Assembly: GCA_948567375.1 (NCBI GenBank)
Contig: OX419758.1
Coordinates: 50,659,001-50,723,000, forward strand
Source of the DNA: Lunularia cruciata
Lineage: Eukaryota > Streptophyta > Marchantiopsida > Lunulariales > Lunulariaceae
Reading direction: 5' to 3'
DNA: 64,000 nt
The position numbers and the translations under genes were made by a program. The notes under the pieces were generated by a model. It saw only the letters and a list, made by a program, of their open reading frames with translations, was not told the origin of the DNA and made no database searches. The stretch's first letter is position 1. Every line of letters begins with the position of its first letter. Positions 10,331-21,737 of the stretch are shown in pieces.

Positions 10331-10383
10331 TTCTTGGGATTCTTCGAAATCTTGAAGAATCCCAAGAATTCTTCAAGATTTCG
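10331..10383. repeat. two overlapping perfect palindromes
   Basis: Arm ttcttgggattcttc (10331-10345) pairs with 10354-10368. Arm cgaaatcttgaagaat (10345-10360) pairs with 10368-10383. Arms are 15 and 16 bases with no mismatch, and the two hairpins are mutually exclusive. Confidence 0.9.
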
Positions 10384-10763
10384 AGAAGGCCACCGTGAAA
10401 GATAACAACACGCATCAACACATCCAAGGATAAAACATACGAGAGGTCAAAGCAAAACTAATGGTGTTTGGATCGTGCGACAACGACGAGAAGGCTTTGC
10501 GCACGGTACTAATTTCTTACTAAAAAAATAAGAAATCGAACACACATAAAAATTATATACCCCGAAGGAGAGAAGGAAACAGGACAAAACGTAGAAAGAT
10601 ACTAAAATTAATTTTCGCTTGTTCATGGACTTTTAGAATAATAGTATTCAAATGTGAAAAACCCCGAAAGCATAACGAGTTACCTGTCGGCCGAATCTTC
10701 AAAGTTGCCTTTTGGAGATATCTTTAGGTTCAATAGTACAGATTTCTCGCATCGATCCTATTG

Positions 10764-10845
10764 GAGCTCAGTCCCATTTTACCGTTATGTTTTATCTTTG
10801 ATGGGCTTCCTATCTTTCTTATTATCTTACGAGGTCGGATTTTCC
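10764..10845 (+). mobile_element. solo LINE 3' tail
   Basis: Diverged match from gagctcagtcccattttacc to gaggtcggattttcctt, in the orientation opposite to its neighbour at 10225. It starts at the hairpin position. Confidence 0.5.
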
Positions 10846-11175
10846 TTTGGAAGGTCAATATACTGAGACTCCCAAGTCATGAAGAAAGAACCTCGGGCAC
10901 TGGCAGTCGTGATCTTAACAGCTAAAATGAAGGAAAGGACGACTGCGTAGAAAGAAGAAAAGAAAAAAGAACAGCTAAAATTGGACAGAAATTTCAAGCA
11001 AACGGCGAAGTCCCATGCCACTGAGTGCTACGCTGGCTTTTCTGAGAAGCCCAAAGTCCAAGTAGTATACCCCAAGAAGTAATCGAAGGAGCCGTATATG
11101 GTTTCCGAGAAGGAAACAGACTACTCCAAGAGTTTCAACAAGAACTCTCTGGAATGTTCAAACGAGAGTGAAAGT

Positions 11176-11325
11176 GCGACCGCGAAGAAAACACGGAGGA
11201 TGAGAAGACCCCATCAAGTGGTACAAAGTTGAAACCAAATAGATAAAATGGGGCTAAGCCTGAGAAAGGAGTCAATATGAGAAATTTGTCTTACTGCACC
11301 TAAGACGAGCTATGCAAGTCCTACG
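11176..11325 (-). mobile_element. solo LINE 3' tail, long
   Basis: Matches gcgaccgcg, gaagaccccatcaag, ataaaatggggctaagcc, gagtcaatatgagaaat, gcacctaagacgagctatgcaagtc, the same order as the 3' untranslated part of L1-L5. Confidence 0.75.
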
Positions 11326-11475
11326 TAATATTCAAACAGGGGACTGTACTTGCTATTGCGTTTGTTTTGAAGAATTGCAAGAGAGTTGAGAGAAGACTAC
11401 AACGTGACACAACTCTAGAAGAGTTGTGTCAACACTCACTAGGTTCGATAGCTCAAAATTACCTTAAAAGTAATC

Positions 11476-11570
11476 GAGGCTTAGCTCCATTTTACCTCAT
11501 ATGCTATATTCTGGTACGATTTGACGGGGTCTTCCTACCATCCTTCTTGTCGTCCTACACGTGTCGCCTC
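11476..11570 (+). mobile_element. solo LINE 3' tail
   Basis: From gaggcttagctccattttacc through gacggggtcttcctaccatccttcttgt to gtgtcgcct. It starts at the hairpin position. Confidence 0.65.
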
Positions 11571-12574
11571 TCTGTTTGACTCCTTGAGATAACCGAAATA
11601 TGCGACGTACAAGTCGATTGCGCACGAGCTTCACCACCAAACATGATACGAATACCAAGTCAAAATCATTGAACAGGATAGAGTTCTCGTCACGTTTTGT
11701 ACTCTTTGTCTTTGTCACTTCCCACGTTCTCCTTTTTCTCAACGTAATCATACGAGGAGGCCCAGCAGGGTCGTCATCGGTATGGTGAACTCAGCATCAT
11801 CATTGGTACCATAGGCAACACACGCGTGCCAGGAAATATTCTAGGTTTCACGCGTGTAACACACGGGAAGAAGCAACTCTAAACAACGCTGTCCTTAGTC
11901 CAGTATAAAGGGGATTCGACAGGGATAGTATACCAAGAAGAATGTGTTGATCACATTTAAAAGGTAAGAGGGGCTAAGCTCCAACAATCGAATGAGACAT
12001 TTATCCTTTCACATTTGGAATGAAATTCTTAGAGTGAATTATTTGTTTTGGATTGCATTAACTAGTGTTCTCTATTGAGTCATGGACATTGGGGGTCTAA
12101 AGTAAGTTATAAAATAGAGAAATGGACATTCATTATTTAAAGTAAACTATAAAATAGGAACTAAAAATGATATCTTGATAGTCTAGTATGGTAAGGTCTC
12201 TAACACTCTTTGATAAACATTATAAAATAGGACGTAAATGGTAACCTCTTGAATAATCTTTGACAAACATGTTGCATCCGCATCCATAGTTCCATACAAC
12301 TAGTGAAACATTGCTTTTAGATTCAATTTTAAATAGAGCATTTAAAAAAATTAAACATATTTAAAAAAACCATATCAAACAAAATTAGATCATATTAAAA
12401 GAAAAATTTAGTCCTAATTTGCAGTGTAAACATTTTGTATGTTTTTCTTTGAACTCTCATTCTTCAAATGTAAGACCATACGCTCCAAAATGTACACCAT
12501 ATCCAAATTATTACTTTATCATCTTGAACTATATTCAAGTTTGCCTTAACTCATGTTGTTTGCAATGCTTACCA
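11571..12574. other. no gene recognised
   Basis: Low-complexity AT-rich DNA. Several short repeats of ataaaatagg... occur near 12100-12250. No domain-bearing frame was found. Confidence 0.5.
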
Positions 12575-13920
12575 ATAATCACTCCAAGTGAAGTATACAC
12601 TTTCATATGTTATTTCAAACACTATATCTTTGATGGCATAATGTGTAGGTATCTTTTATCTTCCAGAAGTACAACACGTATATAGACCTCTATTTGCATC
12701 TAAGGTGATACCACGTTCATAAGTGAGTAATGAAGATATGGATGGCTGCACCAAACCAAGGTAAAACCTCATTGTTGTAGAGAAAGTAGCTAGTGCAAGT
12801 CAAAATCCCTAATAGAAGGTCCAGCTAGGATTTATTACCTTGCACCCTTGCTAGAGCAAGAACAAAGACATATTCTAATAGCACAATAAATTGATGAGTC
12901 AACTAAAGCCTATTGAAATGGTTGTTCCATCATGAAAGATTGAGGCAAAAGGATGGAAGATCATCTTGTGCTTGAGAAGAATAACAATCTCTTGTGTACT
13001 ACAATAGTGCTTGTTGAAATTATTGATCCATCATTAAAGATTGAGGCAAAAGGATGTAAGATCATCTTGTGCTTAAGAAGAACAACAAACTCTTGTGTAC
13101 TACAATAGTACTTGTTGAAACTACTGATCCATCAGCAAAGATTGAGACAAAAGGGTGGAAGATCATCTTGTGCTTGAGAAGACAAACCATCTCTTGTGTA
13201 CTGCAATAGTACTTGGGGAGAAAATGATCTCCACCACAATCACATATTTTACAAGACTGGTCTATCAACGATCATAAAATAAGATGAAAGAAAAGGTGCA
13301 TAGGGAGAGCCTAACTACCGAAAAACACTCTATGAGCCATTCCTCTATAGCTAGTAGGACTTCCCATCCACATCAAATTGGTAAGGATGTATGCTATGCA
13401 TTAAGTCCTCTCTCACACACTCAAAAGGTCTTAGTCTCATACTTTCAACAAGGAATCCCATTATTCTTAGATAAAACAATCTCAAATGCATTAAGTAGGT
13501 CAAAAGAGTGAATTTTTGGAAAGTCGTGCAGTTGGTTGACAACCAATATTAGAGAAGAGAATACTAAATATCACTTGCATATCCTCTAGTAGAGAAAAAT
13601 CATCAAGAAGCTTCTGTCTAAACTGCTCGTGACAAAATTCTTAATACGCTACTCACATCACAAGAATTTATAAGTGATCTATATATTTAATACTTCTTTT
13701 TGGAAGCTAAAGGTGAGGAAGATACCTAAAAGGACAAAACCATATACTTTGACACCTTGATTCTCATGTCTACAAGATGAAACTTGGTAATCAAGTTATC
13801 ACAAGATAATCAGATCTACTCTACAAAGTACATAGTGTGTATATTTTATTCAGAGGACTAAAAGACAAAACTTGACATGGCTAAAATGGTAGATAAAAGA
13901 GCTCAAAATGACTTTTGCAT
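12575..13920 (-). mobile_element. LINE copy L0, decayed, lacking 3' tail
   Basis: The plus-strand text aligns by eye with L4 from the C-terminal knuckle region (aacactatatctttgatggcat..., near 12620) through cacccttgctagagcaagaacaaagac (12845) and aggacttcccatccacatca (13357) to tttgacaccttgattctcatgtctacaagatgaaacttgg (13745-13795) and gacatggctaaaatggtagataaaagagctc (13875-13905). This equals the region from the zinc knuckle to just past the RT A-D-D box of L4. It is full of stops and indels, with a 101 bp triplication inside. It is the most diverged of the minus-strand copies. Confidence 0.7.
12935..13237. repeat. 101 bp tandem triplication inside L0
   Basis: Units start at 12935, 13036 and 13137, each with aaagattgag.caaaagg, gatcatcttgtgctt and ctcttgtgtact.caatagt. 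The period is 101 bp. The other LINE copies have one unit here. Confidence 0.85.
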
Positions 13921-16900
13921 GTGAGAATATATCAAGCTTTGGAATATATAAAACAAACAATAAAAATAAATGAAACTATATTTATACATACCTAAATATA
14001 TAAATATTTTTATTTTCCAAATAATAGCTTCAATAATTTTCAATGCATTCTTTATGAATTTAAAAATCTTCCCTTCAAATATAATAAAATTTAATCTTCC
14101 ATTTTTGGAGTATGCTTTATTTTCTGTTTTTATTAAGTGTATTCCAAGTTTTGATTTGAGTGATTAGTGGAGTGGATATATTACCATAAATATTGATGAT
14201 AATTCTTCCTATAAAATACAACACATAGTTAAATGGTTCACAATTTAATCTAAAAAAATAAGAGCAAGCACAAATTTTAAAGAATAAAATTTTGAAGATG
14301 ATCTCAATGCTACAGTTTTCTATGGGATACCTATACACAAATCTTGTTAAACTTTATAAAGTATTCATAAAACATTTACAATTCTACTATTGAATCTGGT
14401 AAAAAGTAAAATGAAATATCTACTATAAACAATAATATAAGTAACTTGAGTCCTCTTAAAATGATATTCATAATGTGAAAATTTCATACACATAGTTTTG
14501 TGCTTTGAATATTATTTTCCCTTAAGTAAATGGTTATCTTCCATTGCAATCTGAACTACTATTTTAGAAATTAAATGTCTTTTAAGTGTGCATATTTCAT
14601 CTTCTACTTCCATCTAAACTAATAAGCAACTAAGGAGTGCTTTGCTCCTCTTTTCCTTTTCCACTTCTTCCTTATCCTTAAACTCAACATCTAATATGTC
14701 TAGAATACTTTATCTAATTAAGTAAGTTACTCTTAACTCAATTATTATCTTCCTACTACTATACATAAGCAGCTGATTTTAGCTTGGCTTCTCTCCTCCT
14801 TATACAGTTTCCTCTTCCCTTTCCTTTAACTCAAAGTCTTATACGTGTTGTGGTGCTTACGACTCCCTAGCTTGCACAATATACCAAGTATAATCTTCCT
14901 TTCCTCTCACTCAACATCTTGTATGTGCTTTGGTACCTACGAGTCTTTAACTCACACAATAGTACAAATATTATCTTGGTTCCCTTGATGTTAGGTATCT
15001 CAATACCAATAATTATCAAAACCATGCAAGATTAAATAATAACAGGCATCTTGCTACTTGCACTTGGTTCCTTATGGAACCTTATATTTTATAATGGTGA
15101 TGCATTTTTGTAGCCATTATTTGTAAGCTTGATGCTTTCAAAAGACATTCTTGGATATAATTGTTAAATTTTTTTCATCTAACTCTATAACTCCTCCACT
15201 CTAGCATACAAGGCTAAATGAAGCAATGTAGTACAACTACTGGAGCAAATATCTAACTCCTTATCCTAATCCTAATAAAGCATAATGATAAGATTATATA
15301 TCAAGGCTTGAGACTATCGATATAAGTTCACCAAAAATTTGATTCTTGGATACTTTAGATTTGTTACAATTGTAGGAAGCACATACTTATAGGAGGATTT
15401 GTTAGAATTTGTTATTATCATTTGCAAAGTAAAGTATTTCATAGAATTTTTATTCCATCTTCATCCAAATATGTTCAACATGTACTAGTGTTGATGATTG
15501 ATCCTTGAACCTCTTGGGTAGTGAATATTTACTTCTCAATGATGACAAAATGTCAAGAGGAATGGAAGATCTTTATTATCTAGTAGTTGGATGTTATAAA
15601 TTGCTTTTTAGTCAATACCATATTAAACATATATGTCTAGTGGAGTGATGTCTATCATGGTGCTTATACATTTTCATATAGCCATATGAGATATCCATAT
15701 TATTAGGTTGGGATCAAGAAGTCTTCAACTTACAACAATCCTTCATATCTACTATAAAGAAATGACAATACTTTTCAACCATAGACCCTACACATATCTT
15801 CTTCTACAGCTTTGGTGTTTTAAACCAAAGAATGCAAGTAGGAGGGAATAATCACTTGCAATATTTTTCTTGGCAATAGGTTATTTGAATTTGTTGATAT
15901 ACTTATGTCTTCAAGCTTCTTCTTATGTGAAAAATGCTTCACACCATACAAATCCTTAACATCTTTGTCTTCCACTAGAAAAGAAATACATCAAATAAAT
16001 TTAATTTATTATATCAATAAAAATCATTAAAAAACCTTATAAAATATGTTACTTTGCATCATTAATAAGAGCATGAATATTAAATAATTTTTAAATATAT
16101 AAACAAACAAACTAACAAGCCATTTGTAAAATAATATGTGATAGTTGTGGAGCTTCTTCTACGTGCAATGTAATTAGTCTAACTTCAATACCTCCTCTTA
16201 AATCTTTGTCAATAGCAACTCATATGAACATTTATTTGTAGTACATATGATCTTATGTCCTTGGAACTTTTGTACATTTATCCAATATTAAGTCCTTGGA
16301 TTCCATATGTACAAAGGCTTTGTATACAATTTGTTCTAGAATATCTTAGCTTATGTGGTAGAGTGGCCACTTCATGTCTTCTTGTCTCCTTGCCTATATC
16401 ATAGACTTTGCCTTCTATTTTGTAATCTTACCATTCTCTTATAAGTTAAAAGATATTCTATTAAGCCTCCTATAGTTGAATAGTTTGGAAAGCAATCTAG
16501 AAAATATTATCATGGTGATTATTATTGTTAAATTTTATATGTGCATTATCTCTTATGTCTATGTTACTAGTGTTTTTGAAGCTCTACTTGGTAAAAACTT
16601 GAATGCCAATACTCAATTGTTTGTATGTGACTCATTTGTGAGTAGAAATTGTTGATCAGTATTGTTGTTTGTAGCCAAGGTCTTCATGTTTGTGATCATT
16701 TTGAATATAGAGAAAACACAAAAAAAGATAGAAGATCAAAGGAATTGACTTTTTAATACATAAAAATTGGTTAAAATTGAATACTTCACCCTAAATATAT
16801 AAAACATATATTACTTTAATTCCATAATTTAAAATTCTTCCTTGAACTCAAAATTTTCCTTAGGTCAACCACCATAATAATAATATCATGGAAGTGGGAC

Positions 16901-18839
16901 TAAACCTTACCTAGTCCGCTTTGCAAATAGTTCAAGGAAGTCCTTATTTAGTAGATGAATTTTGAGAAAGTTATAAGTTGCTCAACATTAAAGTGCAATG
17001 AGTAAATAATATTGGGCTTGATGAGAAATATGCTCTTTGTTGCTGCTTGAATCCAATTCTTGTCTTAATTTGAAAGGGTTGTAGCTTCATATTATTTAGT
17101 TCCTTAAAAATCCATGCTGCTAGTAAAGATGCTGAATATAGATATCCTAATCATCACTCATTCTATTACTAAAGATAAAAGGACAAGGAGTTACCTGCTT
17201 GTATGAGGGATTTGTCTCATCTTCTATAATGGATAGGGCTACCTTCTTCTCCTTCTTTGCCAAAGAAGTAGCATCATCCTCCCAAGTATGTTATTATGCA
17301 TCATCTGTACATCAAGTTTACCCATCATCTTTACATGTTTTTTTGGTAGGTACCCTAGCTCAAATCTCTATTTTATCATTGGCACAGTCAATTTCCATAT
17401 GCTCCATATAAATAATTTTCATGCTACTTGAAATCTTGACAATGGATTGATGTGCCTCTAGATGAAAAGCTTCTACTTAAGAGCAAACTCCATAGCCTCT
17501 TGCTCCAAGTAAAATAAGTTGGTATATACTTCTAATAAAATATTTACAAAAGATATGACTAAGTAGAAATACATATCATTAACCAAAAGAAAGAAGCACA
17601 AGAAGATTACTAAAATCCTATACATAAAATAACAATATAACTCAATAAAGCCAAATTATATTTTCTATTATAAACAATAGCTTATAGATCAAAATTACAA
17701 GTGAGTTTAAGGTTCAATGCTAGTATTGCTAGTTCAAGTCAATACATTTTCTCCATATTTGGCTCATAAAGAGCTCAACAAAGATATATTTTGATCATCA
17801 CTAAAGAGTAGTGGATAAACTTGATGAGAATTATGTCAAACAAAGTTAACATGGACTTTAAACACTAATCTACAATTGATCCAAATACCAATCATATGTC
17901 TAATAAAGCTAACATTTACTTTAATCACTAATCATAATTGATCCAAACACCAATCATATGAGATGATGTGTGAGAAATTACACCTATCATTCCTATGTAG
18001 TTTCTTATCTACTTGTCTTCAGTTTTCCTCTAATTCAACATCTAATTTCACCTAATCTCCCATTATTGCAAGCTTTCAGCAAAAAAGCAACCCTAATACT
18101 TGATAAGTGGTTGATGTAATTTGTCTATATCAATGTATCAGTTTGTTACATTATATTATATATTATATCCATATCTATGCCATGATCCAAGAAATCTAAG
18201 TAATAACTTGCATTCAAAATGATACACTTTGAGAAGAGTTGTAGAAATACGAAGCTTCACAAGATGTTAAGATTACTCTAAGGGGATATAAAGAAAAATC
18301 CTATAAGTATTCTAGTTAGACTAAAGATTAGAATCTTACATCAAAATTAAATCTCATTATAGATATAAATATGTAAAATCTAACTATGATAATATTCATA
18401 TTTTTATCAGATCTATCTTTCATTTTTTGAATAAGAATTCATAGTTGATACACAAAAGGTTCACTGCTAATGTATATATGGATATAAATAAAATAATGAA
18501 AAATTACTACTGTAAATATAATAAATCATGTCAATTTATTTTAGATTATATTGAAAAAATCTTATACTTTATCAAAGACAACACTTGAAAGGTAAACATT
18601 CCAACAAAATAGAAACAAATGACATGCCATGCCATGAACCTCTAGATCGTCTAGAATAGATGATCAAAGCTAACGAAAGGTGATAACTTCCCCTCATGGA
18701 TTGAAGAATGAAGAGAAGATGGTGTATGGTACACAACTACATTATGTGTTTAATAATACCTAGCATCTCAAGGATGATCAATTTGTATATACCCTGCTTT
18801 GAGGGACAAAAGTACACTTTCATTAACGCCAATAGAATT
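13921..18839. other. AT-rich DNA without recognisable genes
   Basis: No frame over 100 codons carries a recognised domain. An imperfect duplication of about 100 bp sits at 14790-14985 (each half with ctct...ctcaa.atcttgta/ata, gtg.tttggt/gtggtg and ttacgactccctag-like text). Long A/T runs dominate. It may hold very old transposon debris. Confidence 0.5.
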
Positions 18840-19986
18840 ATCCAGTTACCATAACAGGTTACACTTCTGATTTAAACTAAATTGTTCGATTTTGTTTAGG
18901 CTCTAGGTCTATGACTTCCAAGATAACCTTAGCACTGGAAAGGGTGACAACGCACAACGGGGGAAGTGAGTACGAAGCAGACGAGAACCACGAACTTAAA
19001 CAACATACGATACGGTTTAGTTCTCGGTTTATTGGTACCGGTTGAAATTCGTAAATTATTTTATGGGTAGCGGGTAGAAGTTGTATGGGTGGTGCGCGGG
19101 AGTACATCAAGTTTTTGAGGTAAAAGTCCCATAGCCATAAAAAGGTTTCCGGGTTTTCTAAAACATGACCCGTAGCTTTTTACCGGTCACCAATAACCCC
19201 GAAAACTATATATATTTTAAATTTGAAACATTTTTTCATTCATGCAAATTTTATGCAACCGTTTATTTTCTAATCGATCTTCTTTTATTTCTTTTGTGGA
19301 TACACATAGAATTAAAATCATTTTTGAATGAATTTTATTATTCTACCCGTAGAGATCCTTGGGACCGAGAACTAAATTCTGGACGGAGGCAATTTTTGTA
19401 CAATAACCAACTGTAGAGTTGGAACCCCCAAGTAAAAGGGGGTCCATCATATCTCCAGCTCTTCATCGCAGAACTAGGAAGATCTGCTCACGTACCCACC
19501 AACATCCTCCAGATCTTCAGTTGTGACTGTCCTTGACAAAACAAAGCTACTGACTGCGTCACAAGAACTTGTAAAGGCCCTAAACCCGTCGATTATATAC
19601 CTTTGAGCGCGTTCCAGCTTCCGCTGACGCATCTTCTCAAGCACATTAGATATGGTTTCTGCACCAGTCGTGCTTCAGGAAATGCTACTTTCTTAGACGA
19701 TGGTGAACGAGCATCGTCCAGGATGTTTATGATCAGCAAAATTACATTTAAAGGCACTTGAGTTCTCTATTTAATATGATACAGAAGAGGATGCATATCT
19801 AGGAACCCCCTCGTGTGGCATATGTGTAACTGTGGATGAGAACCCGCAAGCGCATTATTTGTTCCTTAATTCGTGGATTAAAGGGGAAAGTACTTCACAT
19901 TAAACTTATCCAGCTGCGCTATGACCATAGTTTATAGCTTAGGGTTCATCTTAGTTCATCCGAGTTGGCTCATAGTAAGACAACCC
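18840..19986. other. less AT-rich stretch, no gene recognised
   Basis: Composition shifts toward more G and C from about 18880 to 19760. Frames such as 18877-19110 (minus) and 19165-19416 (plus) are open, but match no family I can name. It may be low-copy DNA or an unrecognised fragment. Confidence 0.35.
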
Positions 19987-20107
19987 ACTTAAGCCCGCTG
20001 TATGTTACCTTTTTTTTCTCTCCCTTGTACGGCTTGATGGGGTCTTCCCACACTTCGTTTTTCCTACGCGGTCGCCTTCTTCTTCTACTTAAGCCGCTGT
20101 ATACTAC
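19987..20107 (+). mobile_element. 78 bp solo LINE 3' tail with target duplication
   Basis: The body at 20009-20086 runs from cttttttttctctcccttgtac through gatggggtcttccca to ctacgcggtcgcct. It is flanked by near-identical direct repeats at 19987-20008 and 20087-20107 (both begin acttaagcc and contain gctgtat), about 21 bp long with few differences. This is the expected product of target-primed reverse transcription that stopped after less than 80 bases. Confidence 0.75.
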
Positions 20108-21654
20108 ATTTTCCGATGTTTGCCAGCAACATCATCTGTTGTTAGATTCTTCTAAAGCCTCATCTGGTGTTGCTAGATTATTCTAAAGTGCTTTGAGCTT
20201 GCTCACCAAAATTTCAGAAATTTTGGAACTAATCTGCAATAAGACTTGGGAAGGAGTCTAAAATACTTCGTGACTGTTTGAAATTGATACGCTTCTCTTA
20301 AGTTTTCCATTTCACCTTATCAGAAAAATCAAGTTTTTTTTCTCTTGAATAAACTCAAGATGTGGTAATTTTTCATTTCAGAATTGAAAGGAATAATCAT
20401 TCTCTGATATTGTAATTTTACCGAGAAACCAAATTTCCTGTTTTGGGAACGACGAAATTGCAGGTCCACTGCGGGCATTTTTTGTAACATGAAGCTTATA
20501 TAACTGCTTATTTGCGAAGGAAGAACAATGGGAGTAAATTTAACCACTAATCCAGGCAAGATGTCAAAGACAACCAGTATATTCAAAGCTATCAGCTTTG
20601 GACTACTCTAACTTCAAATTTCTAACGATCTGGAGGAATATGATAAATAATCAGTTTCTGAAAATGAACATACGATATATAGATGAACATTCAATTATAT
20701 TGTCATCCTGAGCATTTTACATTCAAAACAATTCAGAAAGTTAAGAGATAGGTACAGCCTAAAACGATTCAATAAAGCTGACGAAGAAATGGTCTTCAAT
20801 TTAATAAACATGAGTCTCAATCTTAGAAATGGTCGACGGTCCCAATTAAGGTATGGTCATTTTTATGTCGATGACACGCATGCGAATAATTCATGCGTGT
20901 AACATTCTGACAAGGTATGGTCATTTTGACATTTAACAGACTCTTCACATTGTGACAATATTGTGACATATTGCTGATTTGCGTTGCCTATTTGCAGAAT
21001 AAAAATTTCAATGTTTGGACGCAATGACGCTAGAGGACAAAATAAATTCGACCAAAATGATTGCATCAAGTTTTATATCATCTCATTCAACACTTTTTTT
21101 TTTCTTTATAGCTACGGAGAGGAATAAAGTTTCCAAGGCATGTGCATGTGGATAAGCACATGCACATCGATGGTTGGTCTTTACTCGTTATAGTTTTATT
21201 TGACACTCTAAAGTAACTTGTTATTTGTTTCTGCATATGGTTTTTGAGTTTGAACTTGAACCTCCTATACTCCAATTTCTGCTCTGATAAATGCTGCAAC
21301 TGTAATTGCGATTAGTATTTTTCTTATTGTTTGAACCATTCTTCTTTTGCGAGTTGACTGCCTGCAGGACTTAGTAAGTTGGTATACTTGTCCAAAGGTG
21401 ATTATCACAAGTTTAAGGTAGACAACAAGGTATGTTAAAACTTGTAATAGTCACCTACTTTCCTACATCTCATTTTCTTACTTCATAGCCTTACTCTTAG
21501 GACAATGTGTCCATTGTTCTACAGACAACACTAACTGGTTCAATCCACAATAAAGCAATCTTTACTTACTTACAATACTTCTTAAGTATTGTGTAATTAC
21601 ATGATTTACGGATCCTTTCTGTGCAATAGGACAGGTTTGCTATTGCTTACCTTT
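20108..21654. other. no gene recognised
   Basis: No domain-bearing frame. Short repeats include ttaaggtatggtcattttt and caaggtatggtcatttt (near 20847 and 20910). Confidence 0.5.
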
Positions 21655-21737
21655 TTTTTTAACCTCTTCTATTTTATCCTTGCATGGCTTGATGGGATCT
21701 TCCCATTGCTTAGTGTTATCCTAAGCGGGTTCGTCAT
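21655..21737 (+). mobile_element. solo LINE 3' tail
   Basis: Matches taccttttttttt, ggcttgatgggatcttccca, ctaagcgggttcgtc. Diverged, same orientation as the copy at 20009. Confidence 0.55.

Noticed and set aside
15100-15260. Possible ankyrin-repeat fragment on the minus strand
   Set aside because: Only a few residues resemble the repeat, in broken frames.
18877-19416. Possible organelle DNA insert
   Set aside because: Composition and open frames raised the idea, but no chloroplast or mitochondrial gene could be recognised.
19965-20186. Small gene on the plus strand
   Set aside because: The frame lies across a LINE tail and its target duplication.
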